Source: Diplosphaera chodatii
Taxonomy: Eukaryota > Chlorophyta > Trebouxiophyceae > Prasiolales > Stichococcaceae
Assembly (NCBI GenBank): GCA_032358165.1
Contig: JAALGY010000054.1
Coordinates: 496,001-560,000, forward strand
Length of the DNA stretch: 64,000 bases
Direction of reading: 5' to 3'
The notes under the pieces are model-generated. The model made no database searches. It was given only the letters and a program-made list of their open reading frames with translations, and had not been told where the DNA came from. This document shows, piece by piece, positions 48,801 through 60,487 of this stretch (position 1 is its first letter; the number at the start of each line of letters is the position of its first letter). Position numbers and translations under genes: made by a program.

Positions 48801-50337
48801 CATCTCCCGCTGCCTAGGCGTGCAAGTCGCCAAGATCACCTACGCCCGCGGCTTCTGCGCCGAGTTTGCCACCGCCGTCACAGTCGCCGTCGCCTCCCGC
48901 TACGGTGCGCACCCCTCGCTGCCCTCGTGTCTGCCATGCTTTGGCCCCTTTTCACCCAGGCAGGTTGCTGCAGCGCCTGCAGACACACCTGCTGTGATGT
49001 CATTTTCGGTTGCTTGAGCTGCTGCGCTGGGTGCTGTCTGCAGGCCTGCCGGTGTCAACGACACAGGTCATCACCGGCGGCCTGATCGCCGTGGGGCTGA
49101 CTGAGGGTCTCAGGGGCGTCAACTGGTGGGCCTGCCTCAGGGTGCGCTCCCGTCAGCACTGGTTGTACTGTGGGTGCCTGCATCCTGACCGTTCCTGCCT
49201 GCTGCTTGCCGCAATTGGGGTCCTGCAGTGAGCTGCTGTCCAGCTGCTTCGCTCCAGATGTCGTGGTTCAGCTGGAGACTTGTTGAGCAGCAACGCATTG
49301 CATCTGATCTGGCAACACGTGGACCACCTGCGTCCCTGCAGATCTTCTCGGGCTGGGTGCTGACGCTGCTGTTCGCCTGCGCGATCTGCTCCCTGTTCGT
49401 GGCGCTGGGCGTCAACTCCCCCAACCGCCAGTCCACCGACGAAATCATTAGCGCCCAGGAGGTGACCCCGGACACCAGACCCATGCTGCGGCTAGTGGCA
49501 GTAGTCCCAGTGCCCGATGCGCGTCGATGTGCTGCACAAGCCGCCAGCTACGACGTACAGTTGCGTGAGCGCAGCCCCGACTGACGCCTTGTACGGATTC
49601 ACTGCCCTGCAGCAACTGCTGAACGTGACGGGCAACAACCTGCTGGACCAGATGTACACCGCGACGCCCGACACCAACACCGCCGAGCTGGACCGCCTGA
49701 ACGTGCGCTGCCTGCCGATGCTGTGCAACTTGCTGTTGTGGGGACACAGCCCGCATCTGGCGCTGGGCGTGTGACGAGCAGCCTAGCTTGCCAGCAGCAC
49801 ATGCTGCCAGCTTCAGGGCTGCAGGGGCCGAGCCATAGGCTGAGGTTGGATCTTGCTGACAGTGTGAGCCCTGCTGTCCTGCAGACGCTGAACGAGGACT
49901 TCTTTGCCCTGGTCGACCTGCAGCAGGCATCACTCCCGGGGGTGCGTCTGCCGTGCAGCGTGTGCTATTGGGAAGTCTGTTTTGCACCTACGTGCCCTCA
50001 GCAACACTGCCTCACTGTCCACGCGTGTGCCACACTGGTGGAGCTAACTGCCTCACTGTCGCTGTCACTGCTGCTGCAGATCGTCAACCTGACGCAGAAC
50101 CTGGTGTCCGAGTTCAACACCACCCTGGCATACAACCCCTACTCAGGCGAGTGCCGCTGTGCATCTACTGAAGGCTGGAAGCGCATAGCGCGATGCGTTG
50201 ATGTGGTGCGAGCGCAGCCTTCGAGCTGATGACGCAACACGTGGTGATGCTCCCAGGGTTGCGTCACGTGCCTGCAGCTGCTGCTAACGCAGTTGCCGCT
50301 GCTGTCTGCAGGAACGCCCGGCACCCTGGTGCCCTGA
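45874..50337 (+). CDS. PHO4/PiT-family sodium-phosphate symporter A
   Basis: Seventeen exons: 45874-45949, 46136-46200, 46411-46484, 46677-46819, 46964-47101, 47312-47391, 47544-47755, 47917-48061, 48198-48314, 48429-48542, 48727-48904, 49044-49141, 49342-49461, 49613-49702, 49885-49941, 50080-50146, 50312-50337 (TGA), 1800 nt, 599 aa. A plasma-membrane type inorganic phosphate transporter of the PHO4 (PF01384) family, as in Chlamydomonas PTB proteins. It has about ten to twelve hydrophobic segments and the two inverted-repeat signatures: GSNDMANSFATTLGSRALS near residue 26 and HGANDVSNAIGP near residue 355. A hydrophilic loop (about 245-330) with KVVHDRAEVFDIKTEAMFRY lies between them. The usual Ala of the first GAND is Ser here (codon TCC), which may affect transport. 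The donor after 50146 is GC (GCG AGT). It lacks the intron that B and C have after codon TGG near the start. Confidence 0.9.
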
Positions 50338-51437
50338 GCGAAGCCGGGCAGCACGTGCGTGGCTCGGTAGCACAACTACTCCTGGGTGGACCGACATTCA
50401 GCTTGCACTGATTCGCAAGGCATGGGCGGCAGACCGCGGTACTTGGCAACGAGAACCAGTCGAAGCCACTGGAAGTGGTCAACGCAACATGAACTTACAG
50501 GTACAGGCAGCGAAGTGATTGGGGAAAGCCGCTGAAACATCTGGTCGCGCCTCCATAACTGTGTGTATGTGTTGAGGGGGAACATTTCTCCTGCATTGTG
50601 TTTTTCGGTCTCCTGAGCAGGTCACACCTCGCTGCCGCTGGACTCCCAGCTTCTTGTTTGTTCTCGTGCCTGTACAATTGCGCAATACATGCACGTGGTA
50701 CTAGAGAAGTGTGGACAAGTATATAGACCACGCACAGAGAAGTGTGTACGAACAAATATATGTGTATGAACCATGGTGTGGGGTGTGCTGCTTAGCTTGC
50801 AGTTCAAAGGCAATGTCAAAACGAATTGTAACACATCATGCGGCAGAGTTCCAATGCCGGCAGACTTCATCACTCCCACCGAAAGGTTCTCCTATCATGC
50901 ACACAGCATATGATTTCATGTCCGAGCAGATGTGCCATACAGCAATAGATATCAGACCATGTCCATCCCTGCCGTTGGTAAAACGACCTTGTCCAAAAAT
51001 GCGGCAGATCCAGCGGCAGCGGCAGCAATGGAAACACGTACATGGTCTGCGGCTTGCAGCATGTACCGCGGTCACACATGGGACAGCAATATACAACTCA
51101 GGGCACACTGAGTGATGATGTGGCGACATGCATAGTAACTGTGCCGAAGCGAACCATCGTTGGGTAATGATGGCAGGCATGTATGTGGTAGAGGTGTGTC
51201 TCATCTGCAGTAGCCTTGCTGCTGGTTGCTTCGCAGACCCATTGCAAGTTCAGAACACATCCAGAACATGAAGCAAGCTTCATTCAAGCGACTTGACTGC
51301 AGTTCACGCGCTGTTGAGTGGCAAAGCTGAGGCGACTTCACGGCTGACTTGATTCTACGTATCTGGCATCATAATGAAAGGCAAACTGGCTAACTAAGAG
51401 TGTCACGCATTGCCGCAACCCCCAAGCGGCTGGCGGT
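50338..51437. other. Convergent intergenic interval
   Basis: Between the ends of PHO4-A (+) and Cys-rich copy 2 (-). Relatively AT-rich, no recognised exon. TGTAA at 50827-50831 is a possible polyadenylation signal for PHO4-A, 490 bp from its stop. Confidence 0.5.
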
Positions 51438-53078
51438 CTAGCAGGCCTTGTCGTACTTGCACAGCTTGTTGCCCAGGTTGGCACCGCGGCGGGTGAAGGT
51501 GGACACGTACACACCCTGCAGCCAGGCAATGGACCAGGCGGTCAGCGGTGCTGCTCATGAAGGGGGCTGTGTGCGGGGTGCGGCCTGACATACAGCTGGC
51601 CACGGACAGACTAGTGTGAAGGTGGTGGGCTGCCAACAGGACCGCAGAGCGACAACAACGACGTCAGCGCATAGAGGCGCCACACACCTGGGCGTGCTCG
51701 CACTTGTCGTACTTGTCCCACACTGCCTGCAGCGCGGAGGCAGCTAATGTGTCAGACCCTTGCCGCTGTGCACCGGTCACTCACAGACACAGCAGCAAGC
51801 GGACAATCTGAACAGAGGCGTGTAGGGCAGGCAGCCAAGCCACTGATGTGTAGCAATCAGCTGGCAGGCAGTTGCAGACAAGGCACCAAAGCGCACCTTG
51901 TTGCCGACGACGGTCTGCACGACGGTGTATGAGCAGCGTCCCGGGCGGCGGGTGCAGGTCTCCTGGGAGGTGGTCAGCTTGATGCGCTGCAGCAGCAGAG
52001 AGAAGTGTGTCAGCCGGAGCACAAACCGTAAGACCGGCCGTTCACACAGGTCAGGCACCGTGCGCGCAGTCAGGGTGCTCGACTGCCAGCAGCATGCCAT
52101 CAATGTGGTATCGATTGAATGGACATATATATGACAACATACATATTAGGCAAGGTGGGCAGTCACCTGGCCGGCACCGCACTTCTTCCACAGGAAGCGC
52201 TTGGCTGCACGGGCCTTGGCGCAGGCCACGCCGTCGTAGCCGGACTTGTGGCACCACTGCAGCACCAGTTTCAGAGGTCAGTGTCAGTTAAGCACAGCGG
52301 ACAAGGGCCAGTCGCGTCGAGTGAACAGGTAGGGGGCGCATGCGAGGCATGCCAATCATGCGTCGGTGCGTGCGGTGGGGCCGCTCAAGACTGGAGGACA
52401 CGACAATGTGCATTTACAGGCGCGAGTTCGGGAGGCTGCAGGCCACCGACGTGGCTGCCGTCTCAGATTGAGAAGTCGCACGTCAAACGCGTACAAGGCA
52501 GCCAGCAGGACGGGCGCCAAGCGCGTGGCCAAACAGGTGCAGGCCAGATGCTGTCGAACTGCAACGGCAATACTCCGACGGGGCCCCAAGCACAGCACAG
52601 GACGCAGCTGGACGAGCCAGGCAACACTATCGTGCTGATAAGCAGCCACGGTGTAGGCTGTCGACCCAAGCAGAGCCGCCCGTACCGTGCCGCGATATCA
52701 AAAGATCGCCAGTGTGAGCATCTTTCGCATCAGTCGCTTCACTGCGAGGACGGGGCGCAAAGCGCTGCTGCTGCGCTAGGATGCGAGCTTAATAACCTCA
52801 GCACAATCGTGCGCGGTTTCACAGGCGCGTCGTGCGCGCAATTGTTAGAGTGCATGCACGGTCGGCTTCCGACGCAGCGCACGTGCGACAGTGAAGGCAG
52901 GTGCATTCAACGATGGAGCAGCTGTGCGGGATATCGACTGAATTGCAGAGCCTCTATAGTGATCACGATAGTAGGTGCTTGGGTTTACCTTGCCCTTGGC
53001 CTCGACGGGGGAGCTGAAGGCCGCCAGAGCGGCGACCAGGCACATCAGCACAACGAACAGGGTCTTCATCATAGCCAT
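51438..53078 (-). CDS. Secreted basic 8-cysteine protein, copy 2
   Basis: Five exons: 53078-52989, 52256-52167, 51986-51897, 51726-51688, 51515-51438 (TAG), 387 nt, 128 aa. Exon structure and phases equal copy 1. The signal peptide (MAMMKTLFVVLMCLVAALAA, then SSPVEAKGK) is quite different from copy 1, whereas exons 2-5 encode the same mature sequence, judged by eye. The introns around exons 3-4 also align with those of copy 1 with scattered differences, so the similarity reflects recent duplication or gene conversion that stops before exon 1. It starts 1042 bp from PHO4-B in head-to-head orientation and shares the interval that carries four GNATATNC sites, so co-regulation with phosphate supply is likely but unproven. 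A 330-codon antisense open frame (52119-53111, +) covers this gene and is a shadow. Confidence 0.8.
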
Positions 53079-53264
53079 TGCGACGGGGAAGGCAAGTTGC
53101 TGAATTGCTGAAGAGGGGGAGTGGGCAATGAGGGCGCGGAGTGAGGTTGTGTGGGCCCGGCGACGCGTTCCGGCGTTTTGATGTTGCGCAGGGGAAGCAG
53201 GAAGGGGGTTACGCCGGCGCGGGCATCATCTGGCCGCGTCACGCCACGTCACCAAGGGCCAAGG

Positions 53265-53272
53265 GAATATAC
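53265..53272. promoter_or_regulatory. P1BS-type site GAATATAC
   Basis: Matches GNATATNC, the site bound by plant PHR1 and its Chlamydomonas homologue PSR1. It lies 187 bp upstream of the Cys-rich copy 2 start and 849 bp upstream of PHO4-B. Confidence 0.5.
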
Positions 53273-53479
53273 TTTTGGGGCTCTTCTTCTGATTTCTCCC
53301 GCACGCGTCTGTGCATTCCGCCACAAGCCCAACTTTTGTCAGGTGTTTGCCAATTGCGCCGCTGTTGCTGTCTTGGGTGCCACAGGAGTAGCCTGAAACG
53401 ATCACCGGCAGCCTGAACGAGGTGAGCCTGTCTCCAACGTACACCCGCTCACAGCCCCGCGCCGGCGGCTGCTGCCCGT

Positions 53480-53487
53480 GCATATCC
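53480..53487. promoter_or_regulatory. P1BS-type site GCATATCC
   Basis: Second GNATATNC match in the divergent interval, 634 bp before PHO4-B and 402 bp before Cys-rich copy 2. Confidence 0.5.
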
Positions 53488-53512
53488 TTTCCGCGGCACC
53501 GAGCCATGTCAT

Positions 53513-53520
53513 GCATATAC
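53513..53520. promoter_or_regulatory. P1BS-type site GCATATAC
   Basis: Third GNATATNC match, 25 bp from the previous one; paired sites are common in PHR1 targets. Confidence 0.5.
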
Positions 53521-53879
53521 AACGCAGCAGCTGCGAGATGCATTGGCTTCAAGGGTGTTGAGGTGCCAAGCGACGGCGGCACCGACAGTTCGCCCGTGCG
53601 TGTGCATCGTGCATGTTGTCGTTCCCGGCGGCTCGTGCGATAGTTGTGCTCATGCTGTGCACTCGTTGGTTGCGGCCTGCGCCGGCGCCGCAAGACCAGG
53701 AAATGCCGGTTTCAAAAGCGTAGGGGGTTTGTTTCGAGTTCTAGCCGCCAGGCTCCGGGCATGCCAATCCGCTTGCGATGGTAGCACGCGGTGCCAAGGG
53801 GCCCTCAGAGCTGGCTGTCACCGTCGCATGTTGGCTGGTGCTGCCGCAAGCGCGTGGGCTGCAGTTTTGGTGCTCACGC

Positions 53880-53887
53880 GCATATCC
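53880..53887. promoter_or_regulatory. P1BS-type site GCATATCC
   Basis: Fourth GNATATNC match in the interval, 234 bp upstream of the PHO4-B start codon. Confidence 0.5.
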
Positions 53888-54120
53888 GGGTGCCACATCG
53901 GCATGCACAGCTGGCCGCTTCGCTCACTGATTCGGTACAGGACTGCGTCGTCGACGACACGTCACACCCGCAGTCCATCATCCCGTGTGGGTTCACCTGA
54001 GACATGTCTGTGTCCTCACTATGCAGGCTTGTCAAGAACCGCCCCTGTACCGGTCCCGCAGCTCAGCGCTCGGCCACCCCCTGATCGTCCTTGCCCTGTC
54101 CCCGAACCAAGTCGGGCACA

Positions 54121-57100
54121 ATGGCGGGCTTCTTCCCCCAGTACACATGGGTGAGCGGATGCACCTGCATGCAGATGCGCTGCATGCAGCTGCGCAACAC
54201 CCCAGCGCAACGACCCAGCACATGCTGAGCTGCTGTGGTCATTCCATCTCACATGCTGTGGTGTGTTGGCGCAGATCTTCGGCTGCACCGTCGTGCTGGC
54301 CCTGATCGCCGCCTTCGGCATTGGTGCGTTCCCATCTGCATCCCCGCACCCATCAGACACCCGCATGTTTCACACTGTTTTGCCGGCCTTGCTGGCATTG
54401 CATGGCGGCGCCAGCATTGGGTACTCGCTGCGGATGTGCCTTGCCCACCAGTGTGTTATCGAACTGACCCCATCACTGCACGCCTGCAGGCGCCAATGAC
54501 ATGGCCAACTCCTTCGGCACAACCCTCGGGTCGCGCGCACTGAGCCTGGGCATGGTGTGTGCCCCGCAGCCCGAGTGCTTTGCGCATACAGCCCAGCCCC
54601 GCTGCAACCTGTTGCCGACAAGTCTGCTCGATCTGCATCATTCGTATTCACAATCAACCTTGCAGCCGCGCATGGTTCACCAAAGCTCGTGTTGTCGCTT
54701 TCTCAGGCCACCTCATTGCAACTGCAGGTGGTGGTGGTGGCTGCGATATGCGAGTTCCTGGGCGCCTGCCTGCTGGGCGCCAGCGTGACGTCCACCATCA
54801 AGTGCGCCGCCCTGCCCACATGACCCCTCCCCCTGCCAGCACACAGCAGCCCAGCGTGTGTCGTGCTGCTGACACATGGCTGCTGCTGCTGCTCCACTGC
54901 ACCCTAGGCCCGCTGCTCCCAGCCGGCCCACGGCCTCCAGCCCTGCCCTGCCTTTCATGTCATATTACAACCGTAAAGCAGCGCGGCCGGCTGACGCCTG
55001 CCCCTTCTGCCGCCCCGCAGGTCCGGCATCGCCAACCTGGACTACTTCACCAACTCCCCCACGCTGCTGATGTACGGCTTCATGTGCGTCGCCGGCACCG
55101 CCGCGCTGTGGGACAACCTGGCCACGCTGCTGTCGCTGCCCGTGTCCACCACCCACACCACCGGTGCGCCTCAGCGCCGACGCCCCGTGCCGCTGCCACC
55201 CCGCACACCATGCTTCCCGCTGTCAGCGTCGGTGTGCCGCTTCAGCAGTGTATCGTGTGGCACTCATGTCAGCGGCAGCAGCCTCCTGGTGGGCTGAAAC
55301 ATGGCCTGTCAGCGTGGCCGACGAATGGCACATGGCAGTGCTCAGAGCACTGAGCGGTTCGTTGCCCACCTGCAGTCGGCGCCACCCTGGGCATGACGCT
55401 GGTGCTGCGCGGCGGCTCCGCCGTCATCTGGTCCCAGCACCAAGACCCCTTCCCCTACATCAAGGGCATGCTGGTCATCTTCCTGTCCTGGGTCGTCAGC
55501 CCCATCTGCTCCGGTGCGCTGCCATCCTAGCTGGGTCAAACACCGAGTTTCCTTTCCGCAGCATCATGTTGTGAAGCCCCACGTGCAGTCCCACATGTCT
55601 GGCTGCTCCACCTTGCGGGAGGGGGCACCTGCTGACGAACCTCTTTTCTGGCTGCAGGCATCGTGTGCTGCGTCCTGTTCCTGGTCATCCGCTCCCTCAT
55701 CCTGCGCTCTCCCTCAGGCTACAAGCGTGCCTTCTGGGTGCGCACAGTTTCCCCTCTGCTGCCCTCGAGCTGCGTGGAACCCTGCTGCATCACCCATGTC
55801 CACTGCAACTTGCAGCACACGTCCTCGCCCAGTACATCCAGCTTCATGGCACGCCCATACATGCTGAGATGTCCCCAAATGTGCTGCCCCTCACCCCCGG
55901 CCCCACCCCGCGTTGCAGTGCCTGCCCATCCTGGTGGCCGGCATGGTGTGGCTCATCGTCGCCTTCATCATCCAGACTGGCTCCAAGAACAAGGTGTTCT
56001 CGGACCACCCCGACAGCTTCGCCGCCTGGGTGGGCGCCGTGTGCGGCGTCGGCGTCGGCCTGCTGACCCTGGTGAGACGCCACCATTACGAACCTTAAGC
56101 GTCGTGTCACCGGCTGCTGCACGCCTCCGCCACCGGCAACCATGCTATGGCAGTAGCTGCCACGCAGCAATCCCATACAGTCGTTCCTTGCTGGACTTCC
56201 TGCTGACGTGTCGTTGGTCTCGTGCAGGTGCTGATCATGCCGCTCCTGAAGAAGCGCATCGACCGCGCCTTCGAGACCATCGACAAGTGGGTCACCCCGA
56301 CGAATTCCTGAACTAGCTGTGCATCGGTGGCTGTGTTGCACGTGAGTGCACCAGCACGTGTCGCATGCTGCACCACCTGGTGCATCGCCAGTCCACCTGA
56401 CCACGGATTGTGAGTATTTGACTCAGCAGGTGGCCCTTCACTTCTCTGCATGGGGTTTGCGTCTCTGATGCCGCTGCTGATGCCGATGCTTCCCAACCCT
56501 GCAGGCTGGCCCAGGACCAGGGCGACAACCCGGTCGCGCTGCAGGAGGCGCTGATCGAGATGGAGAAGGACCAGGGCCCCTCCCACTGGATCGGCTCCAA
56601 GATCCCTACCTCCATCAGCAGCTCCAAGATCTGGCGCACCGTCTTCTGGGTGCGCCCCAGCCGCCATGCCATCACCAAGCGCCCCGTCTCCTGAACCCCG
56701 CATATGCCCTGTTGCCGTCGTGGAGCTGCTTGCTTCACGCTGCCAGCCAGCGGCATGCAGCAGTGCTGCACGATTCCCAGCTGCCGCGCCCCACCTGAGC
56801 GTGTCCCTATGCCGCCTGCCTGCAGAACTTCTACCAGGACATCCACGCCGACACCAAGACCGAGGGCACCCAGACCAAGGTGGTGCACGACCGCGCCGAG
56901 GTCTTCGACATCAAGACGGAGATGCTGTTCCGCTACCTCCAGGTGCTCATGCCAGGCGCAGACGTTGGTACATACCCTAGTGTTTCTGATGGAATTGCTT
57001 GGAATTGCTGCAGCGAGGCGGTGCACAGAAAAACTTACTTCTATACTCTCTGCACATTGTGTTTCTGATGTGCACCATATGGCCGGCTGTGATTCTGGAT

Positions 57101-59149
57101 ATCTTGCACATCTGTTGTGTGAGCACAGCTGATGGCATGGTGTGACACCGCAGGTGTTCTCAGCGTGCGTCATGTCCTTCACCCACGGCGCCAACGATGT
57201 GTCCAACGCCATGGGCCCCCTCGCCGCTGTGTACGCTATCTGGTCCACTGGCGCCGTGTCCAGCTCGGTGAGTCGGAAATCGTGTCCTCCTGATGTCCTT
57301 GTGTCCCTCTTCACGGGTCAGCAGTTCACTGATCAAAGATTCTTCCCAGGGGTGCCCTGATCAGTCACATGCGGTACTGTCCTGCTGACCGGCCAGATGG
57401 CCACCTGACATGCCCCCATATGATGTTGCTTCGTGCTTAATCACTGTGCTTGGACGTCTGCTGCATTAGTGCCCTGCTGTCAGCGAAGCTAAAGCTTCAT
57501 TGGACATGTGTGGATTGGGGTTGCTGGTGCACCCATGTGGCGAGTCATTTTGCATGTTTTCTGAGCACTGCACCCTCTGCCCTGCAGTCGCCCGTACCAG
57601 AGTGGATCCTGGTCATTGGTGGCATCGGCATTGTGTTCGGCCTGGCCCTGTTCTCCAGCAACATCTCCCGCTGCCTGGGCGTGCAAGTCGCCAAGATCAC
57701 CTACGCCCGCGGCTTCTGCGCAGAGTTCGCCACTGCCATTGTCGTGGCTGTCGCCTCCCGCTACGGTGAGATCTGACAGCAGTGCTCGCTGCTTTGACAA
57801 CACCTGCTGAAGCCCGACTTGCCAGCACCATCACTGCACCAGCCTCGGACTGCCCTGTTTGCTTGCAAGCCCATGATGCTGACGGTGGCAACCCCCTGGC
57901 TGCCTGCAGGCCTGCCGGTGTCCACCACACAGGTCATCACCGGTGCCCTGATCGCCGTCGGCCTGATCGAGGGCATCAATGGCGTCAACTGGTGGGCGTG
58001 CCTGCGGGTGCGCACATCTTCTCCCGATGACTGGCATGGGGCAGTACATGCAGCGACGCCGCCCTCGCTCTGCTGATGCATGAGTAACAGTATGCTCCCC
58101 TGTTGCAAGGTGCACCAGTAGTGTCGAACTGCAGACGGCTGCCCATGTCCAATCATGGAGCACAAGGCGCTGCACCATTGCTCAGGCGACGTGTCCTGCT
58201 CCCTGCAGATCTTCACGGGCTGGGTGATCACCATCCTGTTCGCGTGCGGCATCTGCTCCCTGTTCGTGGCGCTGGGCGTCAACTCCCCCAGCCGCTACTC
58301 AGTCGACCAGATCATCGACGCCCAGCAGGTGCCATCCGATCCACTGCCCGCACCTACTGTGCCCCGCTCAGTCGGTTCACGGCACCACATTGCTGCGCTG
58401 CACAGCACGAGCGACATGCAGGTCGTCCGCCCCGGCACTGATACAACAGCTGACCGCCGTATCTCACTGCCTGTGCAGCAACTGCTGAACGTGACGGGCA
58501 ACAACATGCTGGACCAGATGTACACCGCCACGCCGCTGGACCAGAACACCGACACACTGGACGTGCGTTCCGGACCCGCTGAGCACACTGCTGCACTGGG
58601 TATTTCGTCTGCTGCAGCGCCTCAGGGCCTAGCGTCTAGAGACATGTCAGCAGCGTGGTAGCATTCGCATGTTGAGAGGCACACGTCAATCTGCGCAGGC
58701 CCTGAACGAGGATTTCTTCGCCGTGGTGGACCTGCAGCAGGCCGACCTGCCCGCGGTGAGTTTGCTTTGCAGCCGACCGCTGCTGCTTCTGTGCTGTGCT
58801 GCGCAGCACCTGCTGCATGTGCCTGCGCCAGGCACCCCGTCCACGACTGCTGTGGCGAGTCGCCTGCGCTTTCAGCCTTCCATCAACGTGCAATGCTAAC
58901 GCCGCGGCTTGCTCCCTGCAGATCGTCAACCTGACACAGGCCCTGATCGCAGAGTTCAACACCACGCTGTGAGTCTTCTGTCCATGTGGATGCCTCCCTC
59001 AGTTTCGACAGCTTCCAGCGGCAGCCTGTGCACGAGTTCGTTCTGATGCCGTGGACCTGCGTGCAGCTTGCTGACTTCTGACGCATTCCATGTGCAGGGC
59101 GTACAACCCGTACCCGACGCCGGGTGTCCCTGGCACGCTGGTGCCGTAA
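54121..59149 (+). CDS. PHO4/PiT-family sodium-phosphate symporter B
   Basis: Nineteen exons: 54121-54150, 54275-54323, 54490-54554, 54728-54801, 55021-55163, 55376-55513, 55658-55737, 55919-56071, 56228-56286, 56505-56649, 56826-56942, 57154-57267, 57588-57765, 57910-58007, 58209-58328, 58479-58562, 58699-58755, 58922-58968, 59098-59149 (TAA), 1803 nt, 600 aa. Close paralogue of A over the whole length, starting MAGFFPQYTW. Both family signatures are canonical: GANDMANSFGTTLGSRALS near residue 28 and HGANDVSNAMGP near residue 355. The central loop holds KVVHDRAEVFDIKTEMLFRY, and the C-terminal NVTGNNMLDQMYTATP and PGTLVP blocks are shared with A. Relative to A it has an extra intron after TGG near the start, another splitting A's exon 7, and a GT instead of GC donor near the 3' end. 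Expected role: uptake of inorganic phosphate with sodium across the plasma membrane. Confidence 0.92.
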
Positions 59150-59316
59150 GCGCAGATGCAGCACAGCTGGACTGCGCAACACCTCAGAAGAAAAAACTGT
59201 GACCTCACACAAGTATGCAAGGACACTCGTGATCAACAACATCGGGGCTTAGCTGCACACCTTTATCTGGTTGCAATAGTGGGCACTGCTTGGCGACTCT
59301 GAACGGCTTTTCTCTG

Positions 59317-59321
59317 TGTAA
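59317..59321 (+). promoter_or_regulatory. TGTAA polyadenylation-like signal, PHO4-B
   Basis: TGTAA 168 bp after the PHO4-B stop codon. Confidence 0.5.
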
Positions 59322-60487
59322 TGTGCCGCAAGCTTGTTCGACTTGAAACTGCAGCTCAGACTGCACAAAGGGTGTTTTAGTTGTTTCGGGTTTAACTATG
59401 CTGTGGGCATGGCGCACCGATGGCTGCATGCATGGACACGTGAAGCAGGGCATGAGGTGGCTGACCAGGTGCTGTTGTCGTTGCCAGGTCTGATTGCGAC
59501 CTGACTGTTGATCTTACACCCTGATCAGCCAAGGTACTGCACAGCCTAAAATGCAGCTGTTGGCGTCAAAACTTTAATGGATATTCTGCGCGAGAGAATG
59601 ATGCCGTCCGTCTCAAAACTACCCACAGACCAAGGTCCCTGCGCCCAAAGCGCCTCCCCCACCCAAAAATTGGCTGCACTGCGGCACAGAGAACGAAGTG
59701 GCATCAGCTGAGCGTGCGTCAGGTGAGCGCAATAGGTTCTAACAAGTTGTGAGCTTCACAACGGCCGTACGTGCAAGCATCAGAGGACGCTACGCGCTTT
59801 GCGCGCATCGGCGGCGCGAACGTGCTTCGTGATCGCGCCGCCGCAGTCCTGAACAATCATCGCACATTAGCGAACATAGTGGCCTCGTCAAGCTGCGTGT
59901 GCCTATGGGGATGGTAGCTTTTGCGTTCAGTTTTTCAAGCGAACCTTTTCGCCGCTCGCGGTGCTCAGCCTTTGATACAGGATTGAACGCCTCCGTTGCT
60001 GCTTGGATTTAATTTTTTCGACTTTTGACGTGGTGCGCAAGCGCGAACATGCTGGTTCACGCCGTGACGGCTGTGCCTTCAAAGCACTCGGTGCCTGGGG
60101 CAGCGCGTTGCGGACGTACAGCACCGCTCAAACCGTCTGCATGTCGGTCTGGGAACATTCTGAAACTCACTGTGCCTGTCTGATCGCGTCGTGGCGAGCG
60201 TTACGCTTGCAGCATGCGGGATTTTCACAGACCTGCCGTTTCGAAGGGGTTTATGCCACAGCATAGCGTGGCTGCCCCAATCCTGATGCTGCCCTGACGC
60301 GCCAGCCACTGAATGAGCTGCAATTGATCACACCAGCTTTGCCAGGGCTGTAAAGCTGCACCGGCTACTGACAACGGTGCACTGGTGCCACGCATGCAGG
60401 TGGCGTCGTCGTCACACGCTGCCGTCCGATCGCTGAGAAGGGCCTCCCAGATTGCCAGCGGCTTGCGGCTACATCGGAAGCGTCAGC
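59322..60487. other. Intergenic interval before PHO4-C
   Basis: Tandem gap between PHO4-B and PHO4-C with no recognised exon and no Cys-rich gene. One P1BS-type octamer, GGATATTC at 59579-59586, lies about 900 bp before the PHO4-C start. The AT content rises around 59920-60030. Confidence 0.5.

Larger units (their letters stand above)
53079..54120. promoter_or_regulatory. Bidirectional promoter of Cys-rich copy 2 and PHO4-B
   Basis: 1042 bp between two opposite start codons with four P1BS-type octamers and no convincing exon. It probably drives both genes, plausibly under PSR1-like control in phosphate shortage (inference). Confidence 0.55.

Noticed and set aside
52119..53111. 330-codon plus-strand open frame
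   Set aside because: It is antisense to the introns and exon 2 of Cys-rich copy 2, has no homology, and the minus-strand gene has clean splice sites duplicated at another locus.
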